From Chitinasiproducens palmae (GTDB lineage: Bacteria; Pseudomonadota; Gammaproteobacteria; Burkholderiales; Burkholderiaceae), in contig NZ_FNLO01000011.1 in assembly GCF_900095735.1 (NCBI RefSeq), positions 124,001 through 188,000 on the forward strand: 64,000 nt of DNA, written 5' to 3'. Of the stretch, positions 32,890-43,122 are shown one piece after another. Under the pieces are notes generated by a model. The model saw only the letters and a list, made by a program, of their open reading frames with translations, was not told the DNA's origin and made no database searches. How positions within the stretch are numbered: the first letter of the stretch is position 1; each line of letters opens with the position of its first letter. The translations under genes were made by a program, and so were the position numbers.

Positions 32890-34668
32890 ATGGCGGACAA
32901 GAAAATGAATCCGGTCGACGTCGTCATCGTCGGCTTCGGCTGGACGGGCGCGGTGATGGCCAAGGAATTGACGGAAGCCGGCCTGCACGTCGTGGCGCTG
33001 GAACGCGGTCGCTACCGCGATACCTATCCGGATGGCGCCTATCCGAAGACGCTGGACGAGTTGACCTACCTGCAACGCTTCAAGCTGTTTCAGGACATGA
33101 GCCGCTCGTCGTTCACGTTCCGACATGCGGTGGGCGACACCGCACTGCCGTACCGGCAGATCGGCGCGTTCAAGCCGGGCGAGGGTGTCGGCGGCGCCGG
33201 TCTGCATTGGTCGGGTCAGCATTGGCGCGTGCTGCCCGAAGAGTTGCGACTGCGCAGCAACTACGAGGAGAAGTACGGCAAGAATTTCATTCCGGCCGAC
33301 ATGACGATCCAGGATTTCGGCGTCAGCTACGACGAACTGGAGCCGCACTTCGACTTCGCCGAAAAAGTGTTCGGTACGTCGGGACAGGCCTACCGCGTGC
33401 ATGGGCAGGTAGTCGGCGATGGCAATCCGTTCGAGGCCGATCGCTCCGATCAATACCCGTTGCCGCCGCAGAAGGTCCACTATGCGTCGCACCTGTTCAT
33501 GGCGGCCGCGCAGCAGCAGGGACTGCATCCGTTCATCGAGCCGTCGGCGAATACCTCGGCGCCGTACACGAACCCATATGGCTGCCAGATGGGACCGTGC
33601 ACGTTCTGCGGTTTTTGCTCGGGCTATGCCTGCTACAACTACTCGAAAGCCTCGCCCAATGTGAACATCCTGCCCGCCTTGCGGCAGGTCGGTCATTTCG
33701 AGTTGCGTCCCGACTGCAACGTGTTGCGCATCGACCTCGACGACACGAAAAAGAAGGCGACCGGCGTCACCTACGTCGATCGCGACGGCAAGCTCGTCGA
33801 GCAACCCGCCGCGCTGGTGATCGCCAGCACCTTCGCGTACAACAACGCGCGGTTGTTCCTGCTCTCGGGCATTGGCCAGCCGTATGACCCGGCTACCGGC
33901 CGGGGCGTGGTCGGCAAGAACATCGCCTACCAGACGATGTCGACGATCCAGGCGTTCTTCGAGCCGAACACGAACACCAACCCGTTCATCGGCGCGGGTG
34001 GCGTGGGCGTGGCGCTGGACGACTTCAACGGCGACCACTACGATCACGGCCCGCTCGGCTTCGTGGGCGGCTCGCCGGTGTGGTGCAATCCGGCGGGCGT
34101 CAAGCCGATCAGTGGCATACCGGTGCCGAAGGACACGCCGAAGTGGGGCGCGGCGTGGAAGCGCGCGGTCCGTGACAGCTATCTGAATTTCGTGTCGTTC
34201 GACTGCCACGGCTCCAACATGGTGTATCGCGACTGCTACGTGGACCTCGATCCGGCTTATCGCGACGCCTACGACCAGCCGCTGCTGCGTTTCACATTCG
34301 ATTGGAAGGACAACGACATTCGCATGTCGCGCCATGTGACCGAGCAGATGGTCAAGGTCGCCCAGGCGATGAATCCGAAGTCGATCAACGTCAGCGTGAA
34401 GAATTTCGGCGAGCATTTCGACCTGCGGCCCTACCAGACGACGCACTGGGCCGGCGGGGTGCCGATGGGCACCGGGCGCGACAGCAGCGTGCTCAATCGC
34501 TACCTGCAGAGTTGGGACGTACACAATGTGTTTGCCGTTGGGTCGGGCGTCTTCCCGACCGGTATCGGCTACAACCCCACCGGGCTCGCCGTCGCGCTGG
34601 CCTACTGGTCCGCAAAGGCGATCCGGGAGCAATACCTGAAGGATCCGCGGCCGCTTGTCGACGCGTGA
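32890..34668 (+). CDS. GMC oxidoreductase, FAD catalytic subunit (sugar/polyol/sugar-acid dehydrogenase)
   Basis: This 592-residue flavoprotein starts with the FAD motif VVIVGFGWTGAVMA. It has VGGAGLHWSGQHWR, the C-terminal GMC signature HWAGGVPMGT and VFAVGSGVFPTGIGYNPT. A cysteine-rich segment at about residues 235-252 (GCQMGPCTFCGFCSGYAC) matches the place where FAD-dependent glucose dehydrogenase of Burkholderia carries a 3Fe-4S cluster. It has no signal of its own, as expected for hitch-hiker export with subunit 3. It would oxidise a sugar, polyol or gluconate-like acid in the periplasm; the substrate is not fixed by sequence. AGGAAG precedes the start. Confidence 0.92.
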   Translation: MADKKMNPVDVVIVGFGWTGAVMAKELTEAGLHVVALERGRYRDTYPDGAYPKTLDELTYLQRFKLFQDMSRSSFTFRHAVGDTALPYRQIGAFKPGEGVGGAGLHWSGQHWRVLPEELRLRSNYEEKYGKNFIPADMTIQDFGVSYDELEPHFDFAEKVFGTSGQAYRVHGQVVGDGNPFEADRSDQYPLPPQKVHYASHLFMAAAQQQGLHPFIEPSANTSAPYTNPYGCQMGPCTFCGFCSGYACYNYSKASPNVNILPALRQVGHFELRPDCNVLRIDLDDTKKKATGVTYVDRDGKLVEQPAALVIASTFAYNNARLFLLSGIGQPYDPATGRGVVGKNIAYQTMSTIQAFFEPNTNTNPFIGAGGVGVALDDFNGDHYDHGPLGFVGGSPVWCNPAGVKPISGIPVPKDTPKWGAAWKRAVRDSYLNFVSFDCHGSNMVYRDCYVDLDPAYRDAYDQPLLRFTFDWKDNDIRMSRHVTEQMVKVAQAMNPKSINVSVKNFGEHFDLRPYQTTHWAGGVPMGTGRDSSVLNRYLQSWDVHNVFAVGSGVFPTGIGYNPTGLAVALAYWSAKAIREQYLKDPRPLVDA

Positions 34669-34678
34669 GGGCCCGACG

Positions 34679-36328
34679 ATGAACTTCGCTCACTGCTTCC
34701 GCGCGCTCGGCTCGGCACTTGCGACAACCTGTCTGTTCGCTTCATCCGTCGCATGGGCCGATCCGGCTTCGATGCCAGCCACCGATTCACTGCCGACGCA
34801 GGCCTCGGGCGGCGCCTCCGCGCAGCCGGGCAGCGCGCCGCCGGGCTCGGTGGCCGCGTCGGCGCCGCGCGTCCCGGCCAGCGCTGCCGACGCGCCCTAT
34901 GCGTCGCGTACCTGGACATCTCGCGACAGCGGCGCGTCGTTTCCGGCCGTCGCGCGCTCGCCGGCGTCGCCGTCGCTGGCGCCGCCCGCATCGACGCCGC
35001 CAGCCGCGGCCAACCTGCCCAACGGCGCGGACGCCCAGGCGGTAGCGCGCGGTGCATATCTGGCGCGGGCCGGCGACTGTGTCGCCTGCCATACTGCCAA
35101 GGGCGGTCAGCCGTTCGCCGGCGGATTGGCCATCGCATCGCCGCTCGGGACCATCTACTCGACCAACATCACGCCGGACCGCGATACCGGTATCGGCACA
35201 TGGCAGTACGACGACTTCGCGCGACTGATGCGGCACGGTCGTACAAAGGACGGTTACACCGTCTATCCGGCCATGCCGTACCCGTCATACTCGCGCCTCA
35301 GCGACGAGGACATGAAGGCGCTCTATGCCTATTTCATGCACGGTGTGCCAGCCGTGCATCAGGCGAACCGCAAGAACGGCATTCCCTGGCCCCTGTCGAT
35401 GCGCTGGCCGCTGTCGCTCTGGGCCAGGCTGTTTGCGCCGAAGCCGGCGCCGTTCCAGCCGCGCCCGGGCACCGATGCGGAAGTCGCGCGCGGCGCTTAC
35501 CTGGTCCAGGGCCTCGGCCATTGCGGCAGTTGCCATACGCCGCGCAGCGTCACGCTCAACGAGAAGGCGCTGACCGACGCCGACGGCACGGTTTTCCTGT
35601 CGGGCGGCGGCGCGATCGACGGCTGGATCGCGCCATCGCTGCGCAACGAGCATGGCGGTGGCCTGGCCGACTGGAGCAAAACCGACATCGTCGAATTCCT
35701 GAAAACCGGCCGAACCGCGCATGCCGCGTCGTTCGGTGCAATGAACGATGTGATCGTCGACTCCACGCAGTACATGAGCGACGCCGACCTGAACAGCATC
35801 GCGGCGTATCTGAAATCGCTGCCGCCGCGTGACGGCAAGACCACGCCATACCGTTACGACGCGACGATCGCCAAGGAACTGTATGCCGGGCAGGTGCGCG
35901 ACGCGGGTGCGCGTATCTATGTCGACCGCTGCGCCGCCTGCCACCGCTCGAACGGGCTCGGCTACGGCCGCGCCTTCCCGTCGCTCGCCGGCAACCCGGT
36001 CCTGCAGACCGACGATCCGACCTCGGCGATTCACATCATCCTGTCAGGCGGCTCGCAGCCGGCAACCTTCGGCGCGCCATCCTCGCTGTCGATGCCGTCG
36101 CTGGCGCACCTGCTCAACGATCAGCAGATCGCCGAGGTCGTGACGTTCATCCAGACCAGTTGGGGCAATCAAGGCGGCAAGGCCAGCGCCGAGCAGGTCG
36201 CGAAGCTGCGCAAGCTTGCCAAGCCGATCGATGCGCCCGGGCTTGCACCGATGCAGCGCGACCTGCGGCATGCCGCGCCCGGCGAGGGCGCCGGTACCGC
36301 GGCGAGTGGTGTCGCGCACGGCGAATAG
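34679..36328 (+). CDS. Triheme cytochrome c subunit
   Basis: This 549-residue protein has an N-terminal signal peptide (cleavage near AWA, residue 27). A Pro/Ala/Ser-rich linker covers about residues 28-115, followed by three cytochrome c domains with heme sites CVACH (134-138), CGSCH and CAACH. It passes electrons from the flavoprotein to the quinone pool or oxidase and anchors the dehydrogenase. The linker of about 90 residues is unusually long for the family. It starts ten bases after the flavoprotein stop, with GAGGG in that gene's end. Confidence 0.93.
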   Translation: MNFAHCFRALGSALATTCLFASSVAWADPASMPATDSLPTQASGGASAQPGSAPPGSVAASAPRVPASAADAPYASRTWTSRDSGASFPAVARSPASPSLAPPASTPPAAANLPNGADAQAVARGAYLARAGDCVACHTAKGGQPFAGGLAIASPLGTIYSTNITPDRDTGIGTWQYDDFARLMRHGRTKDGYTVYPAMPYPSYSRLSDEDMKALYAYFMHGVPAVHQANRKNGIPWPLSMRWPLSLWARLFAPKPAPFQPRPGTDAEVARGAYLVQGLGHCGSCHTPRSVTLNEKALTDADGTVFLSGGGAIDGWIAPSLRNEHGGGLADWSKTDIVEFLKTGRTAHAASFGAMNDVIVDSTQYMSDADLNSIAAYLKSLPPRDGKTTPYRYDATIAKELYAGQVRDAGARIYVDRCAACHRSNGLGYGRAFPSLAGNPVLQTDDPTSAIHIILSGGSQPATFGAPSSLSMPSLAHLLNDQQIAEVVTFIQTSWGNQGGKASAEQVAKLRKLAKPIDAPGLAPMQRDLRHAAPGEGAGTAASGVAHGE

Positions 36329-36782
36329 GCGAGCCCGACGCGGACACCGCTCCGGCCGAGTGCGGCTGTCGAAGTCGATGTCGATGTCGATGCCGGCTGC
36401 CGGCTGCCGGGTCCGTGCGCCGCGCCTGAACCCGGATCCTCCTCGCCGACCGATGCGCCACGCCACGCGGCGCGCGCGGCGCGCCTGCCGAAGCGGCACC
36501 GACTGCTGCGGGTACGCGCGATCCGTCGCGCCCGAGCGTTGCCACGCGCGCCTCCATGGGCCTGTGTTTGCCGCCACGCGTCTCTTCCCACCGCGTTGGC
36601 CTGCGCGCGCCGGCAGCCGGCGCAAGCGTCGTTTTCGCGCCCACCGGTCTGTTTGACTGGGCAGCCATTCGCCTCGACAATCTCCGCCAATCCCCGGCGC
36701 GGCGCGGATCAAGAATCCTCCGCGCGTCGGCGACCCGGGCCGTCGAACCGACCGCCGGATATAACAACGAGAGGAGTCCATC
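36329..36782. other. 454-base intergenic region with short repeats, no gene seen
   Basis: Four GTCGAT-type hexamers at 36368-36391 (the first with one mismatch) are followed by two GCCGGCT heptamers at 36392-36405. Nothing else is recognisable. It separates the cytochrome gene from atoE and should hold the atoE promoter. Confidence 0.6.
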
Positions 36783-38105
36783 GTGGTACAAGGCATCGCA
36801 AGATTCTGCACGCAGGTCATTCACCGCTTCCTGCCCGATCCATTGATCTTCGCCATCCTGCTGACGATCATCACGTTCGGCATGGCGCTCGGCCTGACAC
36901 CGAACAGCCCGGCCGACCTAGCGCTGATGTGGGGCGGTGGTTTCTGGAATCTGCTTGCGTTCGCGATGCAGATGGCACTGATCCTGGTCACCGGTCACGC
37001 ACTGGCCAGTTCGGCACCGATCAAGCGCGGCTTGACCGCGCTGGCATCGCTGGCGCGCACGCCCGGCCAGGGCATCATGCTGGTCGCGTTCCTGTCCGCC
37101 TGCGCGTGCGCGATCAATTGGGGCTTCGGACTGGTGCTCGGCGCGATGTTCGCGCGCGAGGTGGCGCGCCGTGTGGCCGGCTGCGATTACCGCCTGCTGG
37201 TCGCCAGCGCCTACATGGGTTTCCTGACCTGGCACGGTGGCTTTTCCGGCTCGGTGCCGCTGGTCGCGGCGACCAAGGGCAATCCGATGGAGGCGACCGT
37301 CGGCCTGATCCCGGTGTCGGCCACCATCTTCACCGGCTACAACGCGTTCATCACGATCGGCTTGATCGTGCTGCTGCCGGTGCTGGCGCGGCTGATGATG
37401 CCGAAGCCGGGCGAAGTGGTTGCGATCGATCCTCGGTTGCTCGAAGAGGCGCCGGTGGTCGAACGCAAGCTCGGGCCGGACGCGACGTTCGCCGAGCGCC
37501 TTGAAGAGAGCCGGCTCTTGAGCATCGTGGTCGCGGCGTTCACGGTCGCCTACCTGGCGGTGCGGACCAGTCGCACCGGCTTCAATCTCGATATCAACAC
37601 CGTCAATCTCGTTTTCCTGGCGGTCGGCATGCTGTTGCACAAGACGCCGATGGCCTATGCGCGCGCGGTGGGCGGAGCGGCCAAGGGCGCCGCCGGCATC
37701 CTGATCCAGTTCCCGTTCTACGCGGGCATCCAGGCCTTGATGGATCACTCCGGGCTGGCCGGCATCATCACCAAGTGGTTCGTCGATATCGCCACGCCGC
37801 AGACCTTCGATCTGCTGACTTTCCTCAGCTCGGCGCTGATCAACTTCGCCGTGCCGTCGGGCGGTGGTCACTGGGTGGTGCAGGGGCCGTTCGTGATGCC
37901 GGCGGCCCAGACGCTGGGTACCGACCTGGGCCGGGCGGCGATGGCCATTGCTTACGGCGAAGCGTGGACCAACATGGCGCAGCCGTTCTGGGCCCTGCCG
38001 GCCTTGGCGATCGCGGGACTTGGCGTGCGCGACATCATGGGCTATTGCGTGACGGCCATGCTGTTCTCGGGCGTGGTGTTCGTGGTCGGCCTGATGGTGT
38101 TCTGA
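36783..38105 (+). CDS. atoE: Short-chain fatty acid transporter AtoE family
   Basis: This 440-residue polytopic inner-membrane protein has AtoE-family segments FLPDPLIFAILLTIITFGMAL, CAINWGFGLVLGAMFAREVA, LTWHGGFSGSVPLVAATKGN, FPFYAGIQALMDHSGLAGII and FAVPSGGGHWVVQGPFVMPAA. It starts with GTG at 36783, which has GAGGAG eight bases upstream. It would import short-chain fatty acids such as acetoacetate or butyrate. No ato degradation genes lie next to it, so the connection to a pathway is unclear. Confidence 0.92.
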   Translation: MVQGIARFCTQVIHRFLPDPLIFAILLTIITFGMALGLTPNSPADLALMWGGGFWNLLAFAMQMALILVTGHALASSAPIKRGLTALASLARTPGQGIMLVAFLSACACAINWGFGLVLGAMFAREVARRVAGCDYRLLVASAYMGFLTWHGGFSGSVPLVAATKGNPMEATVGLIPVSATIFTGYNAFITIGLIVLLPVLARLMMPKPGEVVAIDPRLLEEAPVVERKLGPDATFAERLEESRLLSIVVAAFTVAYLAVRTSRTGFNLDINTVNLVFLAVGMLLHKTPMAYARAVGGAAKGAAGILIQFPFYAGIQALMDHSGLAGIITKWFVDIATPQTFDLLTFLSSALINFAVPSGGGHWVVQGPFVMPAAQTLGTDLGRAAMAIAYGEAWTNMAQPFWALPALAIAGLGVRDIMGYCVTAMLFSGVVFVVGLMVF

Positions 38106-38224
38106 CGACGGCACGGAGGGTCCGCCGCGTCATCTAGAAAATCGATCGTATCGATTGCTTCGCAACGGTTTATTCGTGTTGCCGCCAGCGCTATATTGCT
38201 GGCATTGCCAACTCGGACCTTTTC

Positions 38225-38809
38225 ATGCGAGCCAGCCAAGACACACGCTACCGCGGCCCCGCGATCGCCCTGCACTGGGTGATCGCGGCACTGATCATCG
38301 CTGCCTGGGCCATCGGCTGGATCATGACGGACATCCCGGGCTTCACGCCGATGAAGCTGCGCTACTTCGCCTGGCACAAGTGGCTCGGCGTCACGGTGCT
38401 CGCGCTGGCCGTGCTGCGCGTGCTGTGGCGCGCCACGCATCCGGCGCCGCCGTTTCCCGCAGCGCTGCCGAAGTGGGAGCGCCTGGCGGCCGAGGCCGGT
38501 CACGGGCTGCTGTACCTGCTGATGTTCGCGGTGCCGATCAGCGGTTATCTGTACAGTTCAGCGGCGGGTGTGCAGGTGGTCTACCTGGGCGTCCTCCCGC
38601 TGCCGACGCTGATCGCCCCGAATCCGACGCTGTCCGCGATGCTGAAGACCGTCCACATCGTGTGCGATTACACGCTGGCGGCGGTTGTCGTCGGACACCT
38701 GCTCGCGGTGGTGAAGCATGAGCTGATCGACAGGATGCCGATCCTGTACCGCATGCTGCCGGGCCGCTCTTCGCCACCAGCGCGCAACGGCGCCCGCCAC
38801 GGCGGCTGA
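38225..38809 (+). CDS. Cytochrome b561
   Basis: This 194-residue membrane protein has four hydrophobic helices with histidines in LHWVIAALI, AWHKWLGV, GHGLLYLLMF and VVVGHLLAVVKH, the b-heme ligand pattern of bacterial cytochrome b561 (YodB/YceJ type). It accepts or donates electrons in the inner membrane. It sits before a yceI-family gene in the same direction, a frequent pairing. The ATG at 38225 has only a weak GGA upstream. Confidence 0.92.
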   Translation: MRASQDTRYRGPAIALHWVIAALIIAAWAIGWIMTDIPGFTPMKLRYFAWHKWLGVTVLALAVLRVLWRATHPAPPFPAALPKWERLAAEAGHGLLYLLMFAVPISGYLYSSAAGVQVVYLGVLPLPTLIAPNPTLSAMLKTVHIVCDYTLAAVVVGHLLAVVKHELIDRMPILYRMLPGRSSPPARNGARHGG

Positions 38810-38931
38810 AATGGCCGTCGCGCGGTTCGCCTTCGCCCATGCGAGCATGCATGCACGGAGGCAAGCCGGCTCGCCCGTCAGTCCCTTTCCACTGCCGACC
38901 GATACGTCGGTCATTTCGAGAGAATAGTCAG

Positions 38932-39501
38932 ATGACGCTTTTCCGCTTCACAACGTTTGCACGTGCGGTCGCGGGCGCGGCCCTGCTCGCCGCCGCACCG
39001 GTCGCGTCGTTCGCCGATACATTGGCGCCGGGCAGTACCGTCGATGCCGTGTTCAAGCAGATGGGCGTGCCCGTCACCGGGCATTTCAAGACTTTCAGCG
39101 CGACGTTGCAGTTCGATCCGGCCCATCCGGAGAAGAGCCAGGCACGCATCGATGTCGATACGAACAGTTTCGATCTCGGCGAGGCCAGCTTCAACACGAA
39201 CGCCCGCGGCAAGGACTGGCTGGACACCGCCGCGCATCCGAAGGCGACCTTCGTCTCGACCTCGATCAAGTCGGCCGGCCCGGGTACGTTCACGGTGGCG
39301 GGCAAATTGACGATCCGCGGCAAGACGGTGGATACGACCACGACCGTGAAATTCCAGCAGAACGGCAAGCAGCAGGTGTTCGACGGCACGTTGCCGATCA
39401 ACCGCCTGACTTATGGCGTCGGTCAGGGCGACTGGGCGGACACGTCGGTCGTTGCGGCCGATGTGCAGTTGCGCTTCCACTTGGTCACGGCCGGCAAGTA
39501 A
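38932..39501 (+). CDS. YceI-family periplasmic protein
   Basis: This 189-residue protein has a signal peptide (AAPVASFA, cut at about residue 23) and a lipocalin-like YceI domain. The domain shows GHFKTFSATLQFDP, ARIDVDTNSFDLGEASFNTNARGKDW (in part), HPKATFVST and KLTIRGKTVDTTTTVKF. YceI proteins bind long-chain isoprenoids and respond to base or stress; the partner cytochrome b561 is encoded just upstream. A longer frame upstream lacks a signal, so I use the ATG at 38932. A strong hairpin follows at 39596. Confidence 0.93.
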   Translation: MTLFRFTTFARAVAGAALLAAAPVASFADTLAPGSTVDAVFKQMGVPVTGHFKTFSATLQFDPAHPEKSQARIDVDTNSFDLGEASFNTNARGKDWLDTAAHPKATFVSTSIKSAGPGTFTVAGKLTIRGKTVDTTTTVKFQQNGKQQVFDGTLPINRLTYGVGQGDWADTSVVAADVQLRFHLVTAGK

Positions 39502-39595
39502 GGGACGGCTGAGCGGCAAATGAGCGGCAAGCGGGCCGCAAATATGCGACAAGCAGGCGCCCTGGCAGCGGCAACGCAGCGCAGACAAGCCTGAT

Positions 39596-39628
39596 GCGAC
39601 AAAGCCGGCCTTGCGCCGGCTTTGTCGC
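39596..39628. terminator. Terminator hairpin between yceI and the aldehyde dehydrogenase
   Basis: Arms GCGACAAAGCCGGC and GCCGGCTTTGTCGC flank CTTGC. It lies 95 bases after the yceI stop and 178 bases before the end of the convergent dehydrogenase gene. No long T-run follows, but the size and position fit a bidirectional terminator. Confidence 0.65.
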
Positions 39629-39805
39629 TGCCCAGCGGGGTTGCCGGCCAGCTGCCGGGACCACGGCCGCCAGCGCATTGTCGGCGATGCATTGTCGCCA
39701 GTACGCGTTGCCGCCGGCGCCAGGCGCGCATTCTTGCAGCGCCTCAGGCGCCGGACGGAAGTGTCCGCTGCCGGGCCCGCAGTCGATCCGTCGGGCTCGC
39801 GCGGT

Positions 39806-41233
39806 TCAGCGGCCTTCTGAGATGAACTTGCTGACCAAGTAGCCTTCCATCGCCTCGCTGCCGCCCTCGGAGCCGTAGCCGGAGTCCTTGATACCGCCGA
39901 ACGGGGTCTCCGGCATGCCCAGGCCCTGCTGGTTGATCGAGATCATGCCACTCTCGACGTCGGCGCCGATCGCCGCGGCGGTACGGGTCGAAGTCGTGTA
40001 TGCGTACGCGGCCAGACCATAGGGCAGGCGATTGGCCTCGGCCACCACCTCGTCGTACGACGAGAAGCCGCTGATCGGCGCCAGTGGGCCGAACGGTTCT
40101 TCGTTCATCACGCGGGCGCTTTGCGGTACGTCGGTCAGCACCGTCGGGGCGAAGAAATAGCCGCCGCCGCCGATGCGTTCACCGCCGGTCACGACCCTCG
40201 CGCCGGCTTCCTTCGCGTCCGCCACCAGCCGCTCCATCGCTTCCACCCGACGCACATTGGCCAGCGGTCCCATCTTCACGCCGTCCTGCAACCCATTGCC
40301 GACCTTGACCGCGCGCGCGGCCTCGGCGAAGCGTTCGGTGAATTCGGCCAGCGCCGGTGCCTCGACCAGGAAGCGGGTCGGCGACACGCAGACCTGCCCG
40401 GCATTGCGGAACTTCGCTGCCGCCAGCAGCTTGGCGGCGAGGCCGATGTCCGCGTCGGCGAACACGATCGCTGGCGCGTGACCACCCAGTTCCATCGTCA
40501 CGCGCTTCATGTGCTGACCCGCGAGCGCGGCGAGTTGCTTGCCGACCTGCGTCGATCCGGTGAACGAGATCTTGCGGATCAGCGGATGCGCAATCAGGAA
40601 GCCGGAGACGTCCGCAGGCACCCCGAACACCAGGTTCAGCACGCCGGCCGGCAGGCCGGCGTCGGCGAAGACCTGCACCAATGCCGCGCAGCTCGCCGGC
40701 GTTTCCTCCGGTCCCTTCAGTACCACCGAGCAACCCGCGGCCAGCGCCGCCGACACCTTGCGCACCGCCTGGTTGATCGGGAAGTTCCATGGCGTGAACG
40801 CGGCGACCGGACCGATCGGCTCGCGCACGACCAACTGGCGCACCTGCTCGTTGCGCGACGGCACGACTCGTCCGTAGGTCCGGCGCGCTTCTTCGGCGAA
40901 CCAGTCGATCGTGTCGGCCGCGCCCAGTGTTTCGATGCGCGCCTCGGCGAGCGGCTTGCCTTGCTCGCGCGTCATGTTGGCGGCAACGGTCTCGGCGCGC
41001 TCGCGCAACAGATCGGCGGCGCGACGCATCACCTTGCTGCGCTCGAACGCCGAGGTGCGGCGCCAGGTGGCAAAGCCGCGTGCCGCCGCCTGCACGGCTT
41101 CTTCGAGATGACTGCGGCCGGCAAGCGCCAGGCGACCGATTTCGGCTTCGTTCGCGGGATCGACCACCGCGATGTCGCGCTCGCCGTCCTGCCATTCGCC
41201 ATTGATGTACAGCTGGGTGTTCGGGTAGCCCAT
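39806..41233 (-). CDS. gabD: NAD(P)-dependent aldehyde dehydrogenase, probable succinate-semialdehyde dehydrogenase
   Basis: This 475-residue ALDH has [10 protein letters not shown], the cofactor motif [12 protein letters not shown], the catalytic glutamate MELGGHAP and cysteine GQVCVSPTR, then [11 protein letters not shown]. The LYINGEW start and overall pattern fit the GabD/succinate-semialdehyde branch. α-Ketoglutarate semialdehyde dehydrogenases look alike, and the sugar-acid clusters nearby make that alternative reasonable. GGAGG lies about ten bases before the ATG at 41233; the open frame further upstream is GC-rich noise. It is a single gene. Confidence 0.85.
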   Translation of the reverse strand: MGYPNTQLYINGEWQDGERDIAVVDPANEAEIGRLALAGRSHLEEAVQAAARGFATWRRTSAFERSKVMRRAADLLRERAETVAANMTREQGKPLAEARIETLGAADTIDWFAEEARRTYGRVVPSRNEQVRQLVVREPIGPVAAFTPWNFPINQAVRKVSAALAAGCSVVLKGPEETPASCAALVQVFADAGLPAGVLNLVFGVPADVSGFLIAHPLIRKISFTGSTQVGKQLAALAGQHMKRVTMELGGHAPAIVFADADIGLAAKLLAAAKFRNAGQVCVSPTRFLVEAPALAEFTERFAEAARAVKVGNGLQDGVKMGPLANVRRVEAMERLVADAKEAGARVVTGGERIGGGGYFFAPTVLTDVPQSARVMNEEPFGPLAPISGFSSYDEVVAEANRLPYGLAAYAYTTSTRTAAAIGADVESGMISINQQGLGMPETPFGGIKDSGYGSEGGSEAMEGYLVSKFISEGR

Positions 41234-41757
41234 TGTCTCGCGCCTCCGGAAGACGAGGTTGAGCCGCAGCCTGGTGGGCGGTGCGGCGGATCGGGACGAT
41301 GGTACTCCCGCAAGCTGGCGCCTGCAGACCGTGGCGGCGACGCGAGGCACGCGTTTCGCCGGGAGGCGCGCCGCTGCCGCGCCTCGGACAGGCGGCCGGC
41401 CGGGCGCCGCCAGGGGGCGGGCGGGCCGCGTGGTGCCGCGTCGGTGCCGCTTCAGCATGGCTTCAGTGCCGCTGCGCTCGCGGCCGACTGTCGCAGCGAG
41501 CCGGATGATGGCGCGTTCCGGCGTCGGGCGCCTGTAAGGTTCGTGTGCGATCCGGCGCGCGCCGGCGGCGCGATCGGCCCCGGCGCGCCACGCAACGGGA
41601 TCCTTGTGGCCGACCGGCGCCGCGGGTTCTGTAAGGAAAGCGCCCGCTCGCGGCACGACCGCGCGCGGTGGAACATGCGGTTCATCGGCGAGGGCATCGC
41701 GCATTCCTTGCCACAATGCGCTTTCCGTAACATTTCTGCTCACGCGCCGGCGTCGCC
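41234..41757. other. 524-base divergent intergenic region, nothing recognised
   Basis: Between the aldehyde dehydrogenase and NDH-2 starts. Only GC-rich frames without ribosome sites are seen, and I found no strong dyad or repeat. It should contain two divergent promoters. Confidence 0.5.
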
Positions 41758-43053
41758 ATGCACAGCAAGAAGAAGATCGTCATCGTCGGAGGCGGCATCG
41801 CCGGCCTGATGCTCGCCACACGCCTCGGACATGCGCTCGGCCGTACCGGACAGGCGGAGGTCACGCTCGTCGACAAGAGCGCGCAGCACGTCTGGAAGCC
41901 GATGCTGCATACCTTCGCGGCCGGTACCGCCAGTATCTACCAGCAGCGCGTGTCGTTCGTGCAGCACGCGCACGAGCACGGCTTCCACTACTGGCCGGGC
42001 GAGATGAGCGGACTGGACACGACGGCGCGCCGCATCCGGCTGGCGCCGCTGGTGATGGGCCCGAGCCGCATGGTCGTCGATGCGCGCGAACTGGACTACG
42101 ACGTACTGGTGCTGGCGGTGGGCAGCCGCGCCAACGACTTCCAGACGCCCGGCGCGGTCGAGCATGCCCGCTTCGTCGACGACCTGAACCAGGCCCGCCT
42201 GTTCAACGATGCGTTGCGGGCCGAGGTGCTGCGCTCGGTGAGCCAGCATGGCGTGGTCGACCTGGCGATCGTCGGCGCCGGCGCCACCGGGGTGCAATTG
42301 GCGGCCGAGGTCAGCATGGGGCTGGAGCTGGCCAATGCGTACGCGACCGACGGCGGCGACATGCGCAGCCATCTGCGCACGACGTTGATCGAATCGGGCC
42401 CGCGCATCCTGCCCGCGTTCCCGGAGGACGTGTCGCAACCCGCCACCGTTCAACTGGGCCGGCTCGGCGTGACGGTCATGACCGACGCGCGCGTGGCGCG
42501 GGTCAATGCGGATTCGGTCGAACTGGCCGACGGCGCCCGGCTGCCCGCGACCATCACGGTCTGGGCCGCCGGCGTGCGCGCGCCGGACTTCCTGAACGCG
42601 GTGACCGGGCTGGACAAGACGCGGGGCGGGCAGTTGCTGGTCGATCCGACCTTGCTCACCAGCGATCCGCATATCTTCGCGATGGGCGATTGCGCGAGCC
42701 AGCTGTTGCCGGGCCACGAGCGCCCGTTGGCGCCGACGGCGCAGGTCGCCCGCCAGCAGGCGCGGCACCTCGCGCGCCATCTGCCCGGCTGGCTGGAGGG
42801 CAAGGCGATTCCGCCGTTCGACTACCGCGAATACGGCTCCGTCGTATCGCTCGGTCATTACGATGCCTACGGCATGCTGGCGAAGTACGGCCTGTTCAAG
42901 GGCGCATTTCTGCGCGGCCGGATGGCGCAACTGAGTCACACGATGCTGTATCGCACGCACCAACTCGAACTGCACGGATGGCGGCGCGGCATGCTGACCT
43001 GGTTCGCGGACTGGATCAATCGTCGCGTGCAGCCGAAGGTCAAGGTGGACTGA
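41758..43053 (+). CDS. ndh: NADH dehydrogenase type 2 (NDH-2)
   Basis: This 431-residue flavoprotein has an FAD motif at the N-terminus ([14 protein letters not shown]), [20 protein letters not shown], the NADH site [29 protein letters not shown] and the second FAD segment [11 protein letters not shown]. The C-terminal amphipathic part (about 390-431) has the TMLYRTHQ and [13 protein letters not shown] segments that attach NDH-2 to the membrane. It passes electrons from NADH to quinone without pumping protons. The start is close to the far end of the divergent region; no clear ribosome site is visible. Confidence 0.9.
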   Translation: MHSKKKIVIVGGGIAGLMLATRLGHALGRTGQAEVTLVDKSAQHVWKPMLHTFAAGTASIYQQRVSFVQHAHEHGFHYWPGEMSGLDTTARRIRLAPLVMGPSRMVVDARELDYDVLVLAVGSRANDFQTPGAVEHARFVDDLNQARLFNDALRAEVLRSVSQHGVVDLAIVGAGATGVQLAAEVSMGLELANAYATDGGDMRSHLRTTLIESGPRILPAFPEDVSQPATVQLGRLGVTVMTDARVARVNADSVELADGARLPATITVWAAGVRAPDFLNAVTGLDKTRGGQLLVDPTLLTSDPHIFAMGDCASQLLPGHERPLAPTAQVARQQARHLARHLPGWLEGKAIPPFDYREYGSVVSLGHYDAYGMLAKYGLFKGAFLRGRMAQLSHTMLYRTHQLELHGWRRGMLTWFADWINRRVQPKVKVD

Positions 43054-43074
43054 CGCGGGGTACGCTGGCGAGCT

Positions 43075-43096
43075 GGGCCGGCCGGCAGTCCGGCCC
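43075..43096. terminator. Hairpin between convergent ndh and lldD-like genes
   Basis: GGGCCGG and CCGGCCC flank an eight-base loop in the 69-base gap between the two stop codons. A bidirectional terminator is likely from its position; it has no T-run. Confidence 0.5.
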
Positions 43097-43122
43097 GACT
43101 GCCGCGCGGGCGCGCCGCAGGG

